Shown one piece after another: positions 53,507-62,480 of a stretch of DNA of 64,000 nucleotides (the stretch's first letter is position 1; each line of letters begins with the position of its first letter). The translations under genes and the position numbers were made by a program. The DNA lies in contig JADJSZ010000038.1 in assembly GCA_016711405.1 (NCBI GenBank), positions 1 through 64,000 on the forward strand. The letters are read 5' to 3'. The notes under the pieces were generated by a model that was given only the letters and a program-made list of their open reading frames with translations, searched no databases and was not told where the DNA came from. The stretch is from Candidatus Hadersleviella danica (GTDB lineage: Bacteria; Chloroflexota; Anaerolineae; Promineifilales; Promineifilaceae).

Positions 53507-54327
53507 ATGTCCCCCGCGGCCGTGAACGGATTGCGGCCGCTTTTGCCAATGCCAAAGCGGCCGAACGCCCCGCCCTCATGCCCTACTACACCCTTGGCTA
53601 CCCCGAAATGGCCAATAGCCTCGACATTATCTCTGCTATCGCCCCCCACGCCGATTTACTCGAGTTAGGCGTGCCCTTTAGCGACCCCTTGGCCGATGGC
53701 CCGACCATCCAGCGCAGTACCCAAACCGCCCTCGAAAATGGCACGACTGTCAAAAAATGCCTCGCCGCGCTCCAAACATTGCGCCAACAGGGGGTGGAAA
53801 CACCCGCCCTGTTGATGGGCTACTACAACCCCATCTTGGCCTATGGCGAAGAGGCGTTTGTGCGCGACGCGGCCGAGGCGGGAGCCGACGGCTTTATCGT
53901 GCCCGATTTGCCACCCGAAGAAGCGGATGAATTAGAAGCGGTGGCCGCTCGTTATGGGCTGGCGCTCATCCATTTTTTGGCCCCCACCAGCAATGCCGAG
54001 CGGATTGCGGCCGTCACCAAACGCGCCACAGGCTTCATCTACCTCGTCAGCCTGACGGGGATTACAGGGGCGCGGGCGCAGGTGGCGGATGATTTGGGGG
54101 CGTTCATCGGCCGTGTGCGCCAGACCAGCACCGTGCCTTTGGCGGTGGGGTTTGGCATTAGCACGGCCGCCCAAGTGGCCGAAATCGGCCGTTTAGCCGA
54201 TGGAGTCATCGTCGGCAGTGCCCTCATTAACGCCGTAGATTCAGCAGAACCAGCCCACAAAGCCCAAGCCGCGGCCGAATTTGTGCGAGGGCTAGTCAGT
54301 CTGTCAGCTAGTCAGTCTGTCAGCTAG
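53507..54327 (+). CDS. trpA: Tryptophan synthase alpha subunit (frameshifted start)
   Basis: Cleaves indole-3-glycerol phosphate to indole and G3P. 273 aa after repair. N-terminus GRERIAAAFANAKAAERPALMPYYTLGYP becomes continuous with ATG 53507 if the C-run at 53511-53515 has six C. Catalytic Glu in LLELGVPFSDPLADGPTIQ and Asp in the same motif; LMGYYNPIL, IVPDLPPEEA, LVSLTGITGAR and AVGFGIS are standard. No other trp gene is adjacent. The C-terminal VSLSASQSVS is read from CAGTCTGT repeats. Confidence 0.92.
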
Positions 54328-54387
54328 TCAGTCTGTCAGCGGCTCTTCTCTCGTCTCTCTTCCCTCTTCTCTCTTCCCCCTCCCCTC
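54292..54387. repeat. CAGTCTGT/CAGCTAGT octamers then CTCTTCTC array
   Basis: Alternating CAGTCTGT and CAGCTAGT units in exact 8-base phase, beginning inside trpA, then TCTCTTCCCTCTTCTCTC before the next ATG. Confidence 0.88.
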
Positions 54388-55429
54388 ATGTCATTACCCA
54401 ACGACGAAACCCAGCAAGCATGGGATGAAATCGGTGCGGGATTACGACCGAGCGACTTCAACACTGCGCTCATCCACTATTACCGTGCCGAAATTACCCG
54501 CGCCAACGCCGCCCGCACCCGGCTGGACAACACCACCAACTGGGCCGTCATCACCACAGGGGCCGCTCTCAGCTTTACCTTTAGCACCGAATCCAGCACC
54601 CCGATTGTCATCATTTTAGATGCCATTCTCGCTCTGCTGTTTCTCTTCATCGAGGCGCGGCGGTATCGCTATTATGAGTTGTGGTCTTACAGGGTGCGCC
54701 TCATGGAGACGCATTACTTTGCGCGGCTAATGACCCCGCCTTTCAAAGCAGACCCCACTTGGCTGAGCCAACTGACCGATACCATGTTGCACCCTCGCTT
54801 TCCCGTGGGGTTGCTCGAGGCGTTCGGCCGTCGTTACCGACGCAATTATGCCCCGCTCTTTTGGATTTTGGGTTTGGGTTGGGTCATTAAAATCGCTGTC
54901 CACCCCGATATGGTTCGCAATTGGAATGAATTTATCGGCCGAGCCGTCATTGGCCCCATCCCCGGCGAATATGTCATTCTGATTGGTGTGCTTTTTCACG
55001 GGATACTCAATGTGCTTGGTTTGGCCACTGTCGCCTTACGCAAATCGCAAGGGGAGGTGTTTGATGAGCCGAGCAATTGGCTCTTGCGCATTCCCCACCG
55101 GGTGCGGGATATTTTTTGGGAGGTGTTTGAGATTGATGTACGGCCGTTTATCCCCCGCCTCCAAAAACACGACCAACTCCTCTACATTATTACCGACCAA
55201 GCCGAGCCAATTGCGGCCAAAGTAATGGAAGAGATTCGACGAGGCATTACGCGCATGGCGGGCACAGGCATGTACACGGGCAAGCCATACCATCCTCTTC
55301 TGTGTGTGTGACGCGACGCAAACTGCCAAAATCAAAGAGATTGTCAAACAAATTGATGCTCACGCCTTTGTCATCGTCACCGATGTGCGGGGTGTCCACG
55401 GCCGTGGCTTTCGCCCCCTAGAAGCGTAA
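54388..55429 (+). CDS. DUF2270 membrane protein with DUF2179-like C-terminal domain (frameshifted)
   Basis: About 345 aa. N-terminal DUF2270 (DFNTALIHYYRAEITRANAARTRLDNTTNW) with paired membrane helices (AVITTGAALSFTFS, IVIILDAILALLFLFI) and two more near 165-235. After ITDQAEPIAAKVMEEIRRGITRMAGTGMYTG the frame ends at 55311. Another frame continues HTILFCVCDATQTAKIKEIV and FVIVTDVRGVHGRGF to 55429, matching the DUF2179 (YitT C-terminal) pattern. A one-base insertion near 55280 explains the break. It joins a membrane part with a ligand-binding-like cytosolic domain. Confidence 0.8.
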
Positions 55430-55431
55430 AA

Positions 55432-55526
55432 GCCGTAAGCCATTCGCTGTAAGCCATAAGCTCAGGGCTTTATGGTTCACAGCTTACGGCTTACGGCTTA
55501 CAGCTTACGGCTTATGGCCTACACGG
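55432..55526. repeat. GCTTACG heptamer array with inverted copy
   Basis: CGTAAGCCATTCGCTGTAAGCC pairs with GGTTCACAGCTTACGGCTTAC and further GCTTACA/GCTTATG units, between convergent genes. Confidence 0.8.
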
Positions 55527-55527
55527 C

Positions 55528-57290
55528 TTATTCCACAAACGAGGGGTCTACCGCCTGCATATACAGCACGATATTCTCGGTGTAGGGAGCTTGGCCTTCG
55601 GCCGTGCCCGAGAATTTCCAGACAGGTTGAATCACCACAGGGGGCACATCAAAGTTGGGAATCGTGCCATCGGTGGGATACGCATCCCATTGAGCCATAT
55701 AGTAATAACCCAACTCGACTTTGGTAATGGTGATATTGGTGTAGCCATACCCATAACCAAAGCCGGGGTCAACGGGCATAATGTCCACCTCAGTACTTTC
55801 AGTCGAGCCATCCCCTTCTTGTACTTCAGGGAAATAGACCTTTTTGTCAATCCCTTGCCAGTCGAGGGTGGGGTATTGACCCCCTGTATCACGAGTCGTC
55901 CATGCGAAGATGTACACTTCCGTGCCCGCTTCTAAATCGGCGGGGGCGTTGGGGACGAGGTAAGTCACGCCATCCAGTGTGGTAAAGAGCAGGGTGCCGG
56001 TTGGTCGCTGGCTTGTACCGAGCCTTCCAAATAGAGCGTTTCGGGGTAGGTTTCTTCCACGCGCCAACTGGTCAGGTTGACGGTACGGCCGTCTTCGCCC
56101 ATTGTCCCTTCCACCACCACATACTTGCCCACATTAGCCGCCAAATTCGTCAAGTCTTCTGGACTGGCATTGATGAGCATTTGGTTGTAGCGAACCAATG
56201 GTGCGCCGCCATCCGCAGGTTGGTAAGCGGTGATGCCGTTGTAGCCTGTCATCGCTTCGCCAGCTTGATAGACCCGTTGCCAGTATTTGTACTGCGCGGC
56301 ATAGGGGTCTTCCACAGGTCGGAGTTGCTCTTCCGTTGGCAGAAGCTCATAAGGCACATTTTGACCCGAGATACCTGCCTGAAGTTGTTCCCACGCCGCT
56401 TGGGCAGTGATGAGCGGGTATTGGCCTACCTCTTGCAAGCCCATGATGGGGTTGTAGTTGACGTAGATAATCTCGTAGTTGTTGTTCATGTGAACGTAAA
56501 TCTCGGGGTAGTTGAGCGGTTGCCCAGCCACGAGGCGCTTCACAGTCACATCGCCGTTGTACCCTTCTTCCATGACATATTCGAAGCCATCTAACAAGCC
56601 GCGCTCGCGCAGAAATGTTTCGGCAATCGGCCGTGATTGGGCAAAGTCTACAAGGCTAGGATAGGTGTCCACAAAACCGCTATCATAATAGAACACGCCG
56701 TAACCCGAGATGTTGAGTTGGGCGGTGCCATTGAAGCTGTAGTAAGGCATCCGTGGTTGCCCCATACCTTCAGGATAGCTGGTGTAGAAATCAGCCGGCA
56801 ACACTTCCTGATAAAGCGGGGTGGGGAAACCAAAGCGTTGTGCCCATAGGTTGGCTTCTTCGGCCGTGAGCGCATATTCGGGGGCGCGTTGCACCAAAGC
56901 TTGGGTTGGTTCGCTGGGCAGGGTCGCGTTCAACACAAATTGCGTGCCCGAGAAGATGTCATAAGGAGCGAAGCTCATTTTGCCTGCGTCAATGGCCATG
57001 TCGCCATCAACTGGATACGGTTCGGCCACGGCGACTTCGCCAGCAGGAGCCATGCTCTCCCCACCTTCGTAGCCGCCACCGCCACCCATCCCCCCACCAG
57101 CACCCGGATTGCCCGCTTCAAGACGTGGCAGGGGGGGCAAGTCGGCCGTGGTGGTGTCGGTGTTGGTCGTTGCCGAGCCAGTTGGTTCCGCCACGGGGTC
57201 GGTCGTGGTGGTGTCGGCGGCCGTGCAAGCCGCCAAGGCCAATAAAACAAGGGCGAGCAACAAACTCAGCCTTTTAATTGTGTTTTTCAT
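55528..57290 (-). CDS. Large hypothetical lipoprotein (frameshifted)
   Basis: 587 aa after repair. Signal LSLLLALVLLALAAC with lipobox Cys at about 22, then Thr/Asp-rich and Gly-rich (GGGMGGGGGYEGG) linkers. The mature part is Tyr/Pro-rich with many aromatic beta strands (YYSFNGTAQLNISGYGVFYYD, YEIIYVNYNPIMG, KYVVVEGTMGEDGRTVNLTSW). No known domain is recognised. The frame breaks near 56003 (coding-strand CC for CCC in GACCCAACC). AAGGAG precedes ATG 57290. The longer reading from 57734 is not supported. Probably surface-anchored. Confidence 0.78.
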
Positions 57291-57561
57291 ACAATCTCCT
57301 TTAAGCAGATAAAAGTTTTCATTTTGATAAGACACCCAGCAGTATAATCTCTGGGCTACCAACCAAAACGACGGCCGGGAACCTTTTGTTCCACGCCAAA
57401 ACAACGTTTTTCTAAATTCAGTTGGCCAAAATCCAAAATGGGTAAAGAGGCTCCCCAGTCCGAATGATAAATGAGTGTGCCGATTGACCGAAAGCATAAA
57501 CCGGGAGGGCGCGAAGAACCAAAACTCCGGAAAACCGCCCCCGCCGGGGTCCTGAACCGCA
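57291..57561. other. Intergenic region, nothing recognised
   Basis: 270 bases between the lipoprotein start and the aldolase stop. Probable lipoprotein promoter and leader; no heptamer array and no hairpin with T-tract seen. Confidence 0.5.
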
Positions 57562-58156
57562 TTACGATTGAAGGGATTCCCAATTCCGCGCCAAGACCGC
57601 TCCCGCTTCATCCAAATCACGGCCGAAGGCGACGATGCCATCTTCGTGGCCAGCCATGCCAAAAATACCCCGTTGGCGCACGTCGGTTTGGGCAAAGAGC
57701 CGCGCCACTTCTTGGGCCATAGCGGGTGTGCCATAGGGCACGTCAGCGGCCGTCATGGGCAAGGCCAAGTGCTCGGCCGCTTGCCACAGGTGGGGTGAAT
57801 GAACGTGAATGACTCCGCGCACGGCCGTGTCCAGTGCATAAATCACCCCATGCGTCATGGATTCAGAGGAGGGTTTGACAGCCCCTCTGGCCACCACCCG
57901 ATTTTCGGTGGGGTAACAACCCATCACCAGCGCGTAATGCTCGGCGGACAGATGCGCCAAATGGCCCGTTTGCGTGCCGCTGATGAGAAACGGCCGTAAT
58001 GCCTCCCCTCCCCTCCTCCAACACAATCTGCTGGCTGATATTGCCAAAGCCATACCCTGCATAACGAGTGGGGTCTTGCCCAATCAGCCCATGCGCCACG
58101 CAAAAAGCCCGCCATTTTTCGAGGGCGGGCAGGTAGGGGGCGGCCGTTTCAGCCAC
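57562..58156 (-). CDS. Class II aldolase/adducin-family protein (frameshifted)
   Basis: About 197 aa after repair. Start VAETAAPYLPALEKWRAFC and GYGFGNISQQIV (the GN-IS substrate loop). After the break: FLISGTQTGHLAHLSAEHY, KPSSESMTHGVIYAL, and the metal-binding HVHSPHLWQA, with a distal His in MAGHEDGIVAFG. Class II aldolases and MtnB dehydratases share this fold; substrate unknown. The frame change near 58000 needs a one-base deletion (or +2), in a G-rich stretch. The N-terminus overlaps the upstream gene in another frame, so its GTG start is tentative. Confidence 0.78.
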
Positions 58157-58557
58157 GGCCGCATCTTTAAGTTATAGCGCACCAGTGTGATGGACTCCCC
58201 TGCCCCATCTTCCCCCTCCTCAAAAAAAACATCTATGGCAATATAACCCCGTGCCGTGGTACTGCTCAACGTCGCCTCGGGGTGGATGGCGGGCAGGTTA
58301 TCCACAGGCACGATAAACAACGCCTTGTTTTCCCGCTCCAAATTCACCCGCACATCACACATCACGTTAATGTGGTAACTGCTTAGTTCGGTGGAGCTAA
58401 AACGCACTCGTAAATCGCCATTTTCGGCATAACCGACCAGCGACATATGGGGCAAGAGGCCGATGAGACGCGGCACATCGGCAAAATAGGTAATTGTCGT
58501 CTCCAGATTGGCTGGAAATTGGAAGGTACGGCTGGCTTCACCAGCTAATTTTATCAT
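58084..58557 (-). CDS. SRPBCC/DUF1997-like lipid-binding-fold protein
   Basis: 157 aa. MIKLAGEASRTFQFPANLETTITYFADVPRLIGLLPHM is the usual start for START/SRPBCC-type proteins (F-x-A...YF-D...); then VRFSSTELSSYHINVMCDV and SITLVRYNLKMRPWL. These proteins have a hydrophobic ligand cavity; role unknown. Its last 24 residues overlap the aldolase start, and may be out of frame because of an indel. The ATG overlaps the stop of phaR (58554) by 4 bases, indicating translational coupling. Confidence 0.68.
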   Translation of the reverse strand: MIKLAGEASRTFQFPANLETTITYFADVPRLIGLLPHMSLVGYAENGDLRVRFSSTELSSYHINVMCDVRVNLERENKALFIVPVDNLPAIHPEATLSSTTARGYIAIDVFFEEGEDGAGESITLVRYNLKMRPWLKRPPPTCPPSKNGGLFAWRMG

Positions 58558-59165
58558 TCAACTTTGTCCGACTCAGTGGGGTTGGTGGTGGATGAAGGGT
58601 GAGTCGCCGACTTGGCCATCTCTTCTAAAGCCGCTTCCAGCGAATCAAGTTGGGCGCGTAAACTGCTCAAATCATCTTTGGTGGGCACGCCCAATTCAGC
58701 TAATTTATGGGAAAGCTCCTCACGGGTGGGCAAAATCGCCTCGCGGGCCGCTTCGGTGGCGCGTACCCCTTGGGCCATGAGTTTGTCGAGCAAACTCTCC
58801 GCTTCTTCCCCCTCCAAATCGCCCGCTTTGACCAATGTATTGACCCGCCGCCGAATCTCCTCATCCACATGGCTAAACATTTCGAGGGGCGAGGCGAGGG
58901 TGCGCCGCAAGGAGGTGAGCGTTTCCCCGCCAGCTTGCACCAAGCCACGCAAAACAGAGTGGGGCAAGAAGCCGCTCTGCTTTTTTTCCTGCTCAAAAAT
59001 AATTTGAGTCAGGATGACCGTGGTCAAATCTTCCCCTGTGGCATGGTCTAAAACCTGTACTTCGGTGCCTTCGCGGATTAGGTCAGAGATGCCATCGAGG
59101 GTGATGTATTGCTTGGCCTCGGTGTCGTAGAGCTTGCGGTTGGGATAACGTTTGATGACCAGCAT
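58554..59165 (-). CDS. phaR: PHA-accumulation regulator-like DNA-binding protein (PhaR)
   Basis: 203 aa. N-terminal PHB_acc_N domain is unmistakable: MLVIKRYPNRKLYDTEAKQYITLDGISDLIREG...VLDHATGEDLTTVILTQIIFEQE. The C-terminal half is a helical coiled coil (HVDEEIRRRVNTLVKAG, ELSHKLAELGVPTKDDLSSLRAQLDSLEAALEEMAK) resembling phasin-like or PhaR C-terminal regions. In other bacteria PhaR represses phasin genes and binds PHA granules. No PHA synthase is in the window. Confidence 0.88.
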   Translation of the reverse strand: MLVIKRYPNRKLYDTEAKQYITLDGISDLIREGTEVQVLDHATGEDLTTVILTQIIFEQEKKQSGFLPHSVLRGLVQAGGETLTSLRRTLASPLEMFSHVDEEIRRRVNTLVKAGDLEGEEAESLLDKLMAQGVRATEAAREAILPTREELSHKLAELGVPTKDDLSSLRAQLDSLEAALEEMAKSATHPSSTTNPTESDKVE

Positions 59166-59169
59166 GGGG

Positions 59170-59250
59170 AGGGGGAGGGGGATTGCGGAATGGGGAATGC
59201 AGATTGCGGAATAGGCTTACGGCTTACAGTTTACGGCTAATAAGCCGATT
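59170..59250. repeat. GGATTGCGGA heptamers and GCTTACG words
   Basis: GGATTGCGGAATGGGGAATGC precedes phaR on the coding strand as ATTCCGCAATCCCC; GCTTACGGCTTACAGTTTACGG lies beyond. Confidence 0.75.
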
Positions 59251-59298
59251 ATAGTTTGTGCTGTGAGGTTTGTCATTGGGAGAAAGGGGAGGGGCAAG

Positions 59299-61512
59299 CT
59301 ACCCATCGGTGGGGGGAGGGGTGGGATTGGAGCGGCGGGAGAAGAACCAGCCGACGGCGGCCAAGACGAGGGTGAGCAAGCCTGCGCCAGCCATGTAGGC
59401 GGTGCGTTTGGGCACTTGCCGCTCGCCCACGCGGATGTGGGTTTCGGCCGTGGCCTCGGCCGTGCGTTTTCCTTCGCCCGCCAACCATGCCTGCAACCGC
59501 TCGGGGTGGGCACGGAACTCTTCCGCCAACTTGCGCTTGGCGGCAATCTCCTCTTCGGTCACAAACGCATCATGGGTGCGGATGCCCGAAAGGTGGAATT
59601 GGTGCTTGTGGAAGAGGTGCAAAATTTCTTGCACCTGCGCCACCTCTGTCCCAGCCGTAAAGTCTTGGAACCGCCCTTCCATCGCCAACAAAATGGTTTC
59701 GGCCAAACAGGCGTAGGCCACGCCCGTGGGCAAGCCCAAATCCATATCCATGTGGGGTGTTCCCGGTAGTTTCACCTCGCCTGCGCTAATCACCAAAATA
59801 TCGGGGCGGCGTTCGAGCGCCGCTTTGTCTATGACAGGCGGCCGAGTCATGTCGCAAATGACCGCGCCGGGCTTGCAATGGGTAATGTCCAGCGTCTGAT
59901 TGGTCTCGAGCAAGATGATTAAATCGGCGTGGGGCAACAGTTCGGCGGGGGTGGTGCTAATCCGCACGGTAGCGTTGGGGTAGCTTTGCTCCAACGATTG
60001 TTTGAGCATAATCAGCTTTTCGGGGGTGTTGGCCACAATGGTTAGATTGGCTCCCTCGGCCGCGACCAAGTGTGCCCACGCCTCGCCACTGGGGGCGGTA
60101 GCTCCCAACAAGAGGACACGGGCATCGCGCAGGTGGTCAATCTGGTTGTCCATCTGGATAACCGCTTGTTTGGCCGCTTCGAATGTGGCGGCCAGGGTCA
60201 GGCTTTGGCCTGTGTTGATGGCGATGTCGGCCTTGTTGGCCGCTCGCTGGCCCGCTTCGCCCACGGCCGAGGCAAAATCGCCCACACCCATAATCCGCGC
60301 CCCGAGCCGCTCCGAAATTTCGGCCGCGCGCATGAGGCGGCGGTAGATGAAGCCCGGCTCGCGCTGGTTGAGTTGTTCGGGTGTACCCCCCAGCATGAAC
60401 AAATCCCCTTCTACTTTTTGCCCCGTGGTGGGGCTGGCCAGCCCTGTAATGCGCCCCGCATGGAAGGGCAAGAGGTGAACGGTGGCTCGTTGGGGAAGAT
60501 AACGCGCCCAGCCCAAGGCACGGCGCAAATGGGTTTCGTTGAGGGGGTAGAGAACAAAAGAGAAGCGGTTGACGGCCGCTTCTTCGGGTTGCAGATAGCG
60601 CAACCCCGGTTGCCAGTCTAGTTCGGCCAAAAGGTTGAGGTAGGTGTCCTCGTTCAGCGGGGTGGTGGGGTCGGGGCGCAGGGCGGCCAAACACGCCTCG
60701 AAGGTGGCGGGGCCGTGCTGGGCAAATTCGCTCTGGCCAGTGAGCGAGGGCAAGGTGGTGATGAGAATGGAGACCCCTCGCGCTTCTAAATCGGCCACAT
60801 CTTCGGGGGAGACAGCGGCCGTGACCACAATTTTTTTGTTCAGCCGCTCGGGGGTGTAGCGGCGAATGGCGGCGATGTTGCCCGCCAGCACATCGGCCCA
60901 ATCAAACAATTTAGGGCTACGGTCACGGTAGGGGTGGCCAACTTCGGGGAAGAGTTGGTAGAAGGGGTATTGGCGCAATTGGGGGAGGGTGCGCTTGGCG
61001 GCTGGCTCCAACGTCGCCTCGCTCCCCACGCCGGGCACGGCCGGCAGGGCGAAGTAGATAATCGGGTCGGCGTAGCGGATTTGGTCAGTGTGCCGTTGCA
61101 GGGCATCTACCAAGCCGCCGTGGTTCAGGCCGGGAACCATCAGCACCCGTTTGTGTGACCAGATACCGGGTTGTTGTTCGTCGGCAAGGCGCACAGCCCA
61201 GCGTTCCATGGCGGCCAAGATGCCTTGGCCGTCGAGAATGGGGGCTTGCTCGGCCGTGCCCGTCTCGCCAAACAGTCGCTCCGCCTCGACATGGGTAACC
61301 ACTTCGGAGCCGAGGCGTAGCTCTTTGGCCACGCCTTCGAGGGCAATGGCGGTCACGCCACGGCCGCGACATTGCTCGATGTGGGCCAGCATGGCTCCCA
61401 CGTCGCTCTCGCACCCGACATGGCGCAGGGTGAAGGTTCGGCCGAGAAGTTGCACGGTCTCTTCGTATGGCTCGAAGGCGTGGTGGAAATGGAGAACGGC
61501 GATGCGGAACAT
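59299..61512 (-). CDS. Fusion of a dehydrogenase-like N-domain, acyl-ACP-reductase-like domain and C-terminal membrane anchor
   Basis: 737 aa. Residues 1-340 resemble proteins annotated as quinate 5-dehydrogenase (VPGLNHGGLVDALQRHT, WADVLAGNIAAIRRYTPERL, VTAAVSPEDVADLEARGVSI). Residues 390-640 resemble cyanobacterial long-chain acyl-ACP reductase (AAR): INTGQSLTLAATFEA, VLLLGATAPSGEAW (Rossmann), and GVAYACLAETILLAMEG with Cys602 at the position of the AAR catalytic Cys (MFACFAEAILL). A helix at 705-724 and a short basic tail form an anchor. The dinucleotide loop is degenerate. A role in fatty aldehyde formation is inference; no aldehyde-deformylating oxygenase is nearby. Confidence 0.7.
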   Translation of the reverse strand: MFRIAVLHFHHAFEPYEETVQLLGRTFTLRHVGCESDVGAMLAHIEQCRGRGVTAIALEGVAKELRLGSEVVTHVEAERLFGETGTAEQAPILDGQGILAAMERWAVRLADEQQPGIWSHKRVLMVPGLNHGGLVDALQRHTDQIRYADPIIYFALPAVPGVGSEATLEPAAKRTLPQLRQYPFYQLFPEVGHPYRDRSPKLFDWADVLAGNIAAIRRYTPERLNKKIVVTAAVSPEDVADLEARGVSILITTLPSLTGQSEFAQHGPATFEACLAALRPDPTTPLNEDTYLNLLAELDWQPGLRYLQPEEAAVNRFSFVLYPLNETHLRRALGWARYLPQRATVHLLPFHAGRITGLASPTTGQKVEGDLFMLGGTPEQLNQREPGFIYRRLMRAAEISERLGARIMGVGDFASAVGEAGQRAANKADIAINTGQSLTLAATFEAAKQAVIQMDNQIDHLRDARVLLLGATAPSGEAWAHLVAAEGANLTIVANTPEKLIMLKQSLEQSYPNATVRISTTPAELLPHADLIILLETNQTLDITHCKPGAVICDMTRPPVIDKAALERRPDILVISAGEVKLPGTPHMDMDLGLPTGVAYACLAETILLAMEGRFQDFTAGTEVAQVQEILHLFHKHQFHLSGIRTHDAFVTEEEIAAKRKLAEEFRAHPERLQAWLAGEGKRTAEATAETHIRVGERQVPKRTAYMAGAGLLTLVLAAVGWFFSRRSNPTPPPTDG

Positions 61513-61615
61513 GGGAGAATGGGAGAGGAAGAGAGAAAGAGAGGGGGAGATAAGTTGTATGGTTTAGATTATATCCGATTTGCCCAGTGTGCGGCGGGGG
61601 ATAATCTATTACCAA

Positions 61616-61736
61616 TGGGTGTGTTTCATTTGGTGGAAACGTAGGGTAGGCCTTGTGCCTACCCCACTCGCTTTCGAGGCCAGGGCACACAAGGGTTGCC
61701 CCTACGACGACTCTCAACTGAAATGAAACACACCCA
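61616..61736. mobile_element. MITE-like element, 121 bp, with 16-bp perfect inverted ends
   Basis: Ends TGGGTGTGTTTCATTT and AAATGAAACACACCCA are perfect inverted repeats. They are flanked by TTACCAA on both sides (61609-61615 and 61737-61743), a likely 7-base target duplication. The inside carries GTAGGGTAGGCCTTGTGCC and CAGGGCACACAAGGGTTGCC. No gene. Confidence 0.78.
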
Positions 61737-61758
61737 TTACCAATTACCAATTACTGAC

Positions 61759-62394
61759 CTATACGTATTCCACCTTCTTTTCGCCCACACTCAGGTGGCT
61801 GGTGATGACTTCGGCCAGTTGCCAGCCGCCTGTCCACTTTGGCGCGACGATGTTGATGGCGCAGGTTTGGTCTTTGGCTCCTGCACGGCCGCCTGTCAGC
61901 CCTTCCACGATGTTTAAGACGCAGACACCGTGGCTGATGAGGAGGATATTGCCTGTCGCTTCATGGGCGAGTTGGCGGGCGACGTAGGTACAGCGGGCAC
62001 GGCTGGTTTCTTCGTCTTGTTCGGGGTAGCGCGGCCGTAGCAATGGCTCGTAATCGCGGGCGACGGGGTAGCTTTGGGCGAGAGTTTTAAGGGGATAGGC
62101 TCCTGCGCTGTAGTCGTACCATTTGGGGTTGAGCCATTCGATGAGACCCGGCTCGACGCGAATGGGTAAGTCGAGGTGTTCGACGATTTCGGTGGCGGTT
62201 TGCATGGCGCGGATGAGGGGGGAGGCGTAGACGGCCGTAATGGCGTGTTGGCGCAGGTATTGCCCTGTTTGTTGGGCTTGTTGGAAGCCGTTGGGGGAGA
62301 GGGGTGGGTCGAAGGGGCGTTCGGCCGTGGCTTTCCAGCTTGTGTTTTCGTGGTCTAGCCGCAGGCCGTGGCGGACGATGTAGAGTTTGGTCAT
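61759..62394 (-). CDS. Histidine phosphatase (phosphoglycerate-mutase-like)
   Basis: 211 aa. Catalytic His in LYIVRHGLRLDHE (RHG), second Arg/Glu in YASPLIRAMQTATEI and GLIEW, second His in LLISHGVCVLNIVEG. Size fits the branch-1 eukaryotic UBASH3/Sts-like or bacterial phosphatase group rather than glycolytic Gpm. Substrate unknown. The stop region is followed by the MITE element. Confidence 0.88.
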   Translation of the reverse strand: MTKLYIVRHGLRLDHENTSWKATAERPFDPPLSPNGFQQAQQTGQYLRQHAITAVYASPLIRAMQTATEIVEHLDLPIRVEPGLIEWLNPKWYDYSAGAYPLKTLAQSYPVARDYEPLLRPRYPEQDEETSRARCTYVARQLAHEATGNILLISHGVCVLNIVEGLTGGRAGAKDQTCAINIVAPKWTGGWQLAEVITSHLSVGEKKVEYV

Positions 62395-62399
62395 GGGGG

Positions 62400-62478
62400 G
62401 TAGTATATTGGTGTATTAGTCTATGGGTATAGTGGTGTATTAAATATACCACTACACCACTATACCAATACACCACGA
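62400..62478. repeat. GGTGTATT/ACACCACT array, hairpin-forming
   Basis: TATTGGTGTATTAGTCTATGG pairs with CCACTATACCAATACACCAC, next to AATATACCACTACACC. It lies between two minus-strand genes. Confidence 0.75.
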
Positions 62479-62480
62479 AC

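Noticed and set aside
55965..57734. Extended N-terminus of the 55.5-kb lipoprotein from 57734
   Set aside because: The extra 148 residues look random, while a lipoprotein signal with a ribosome binding site starts at 57290.
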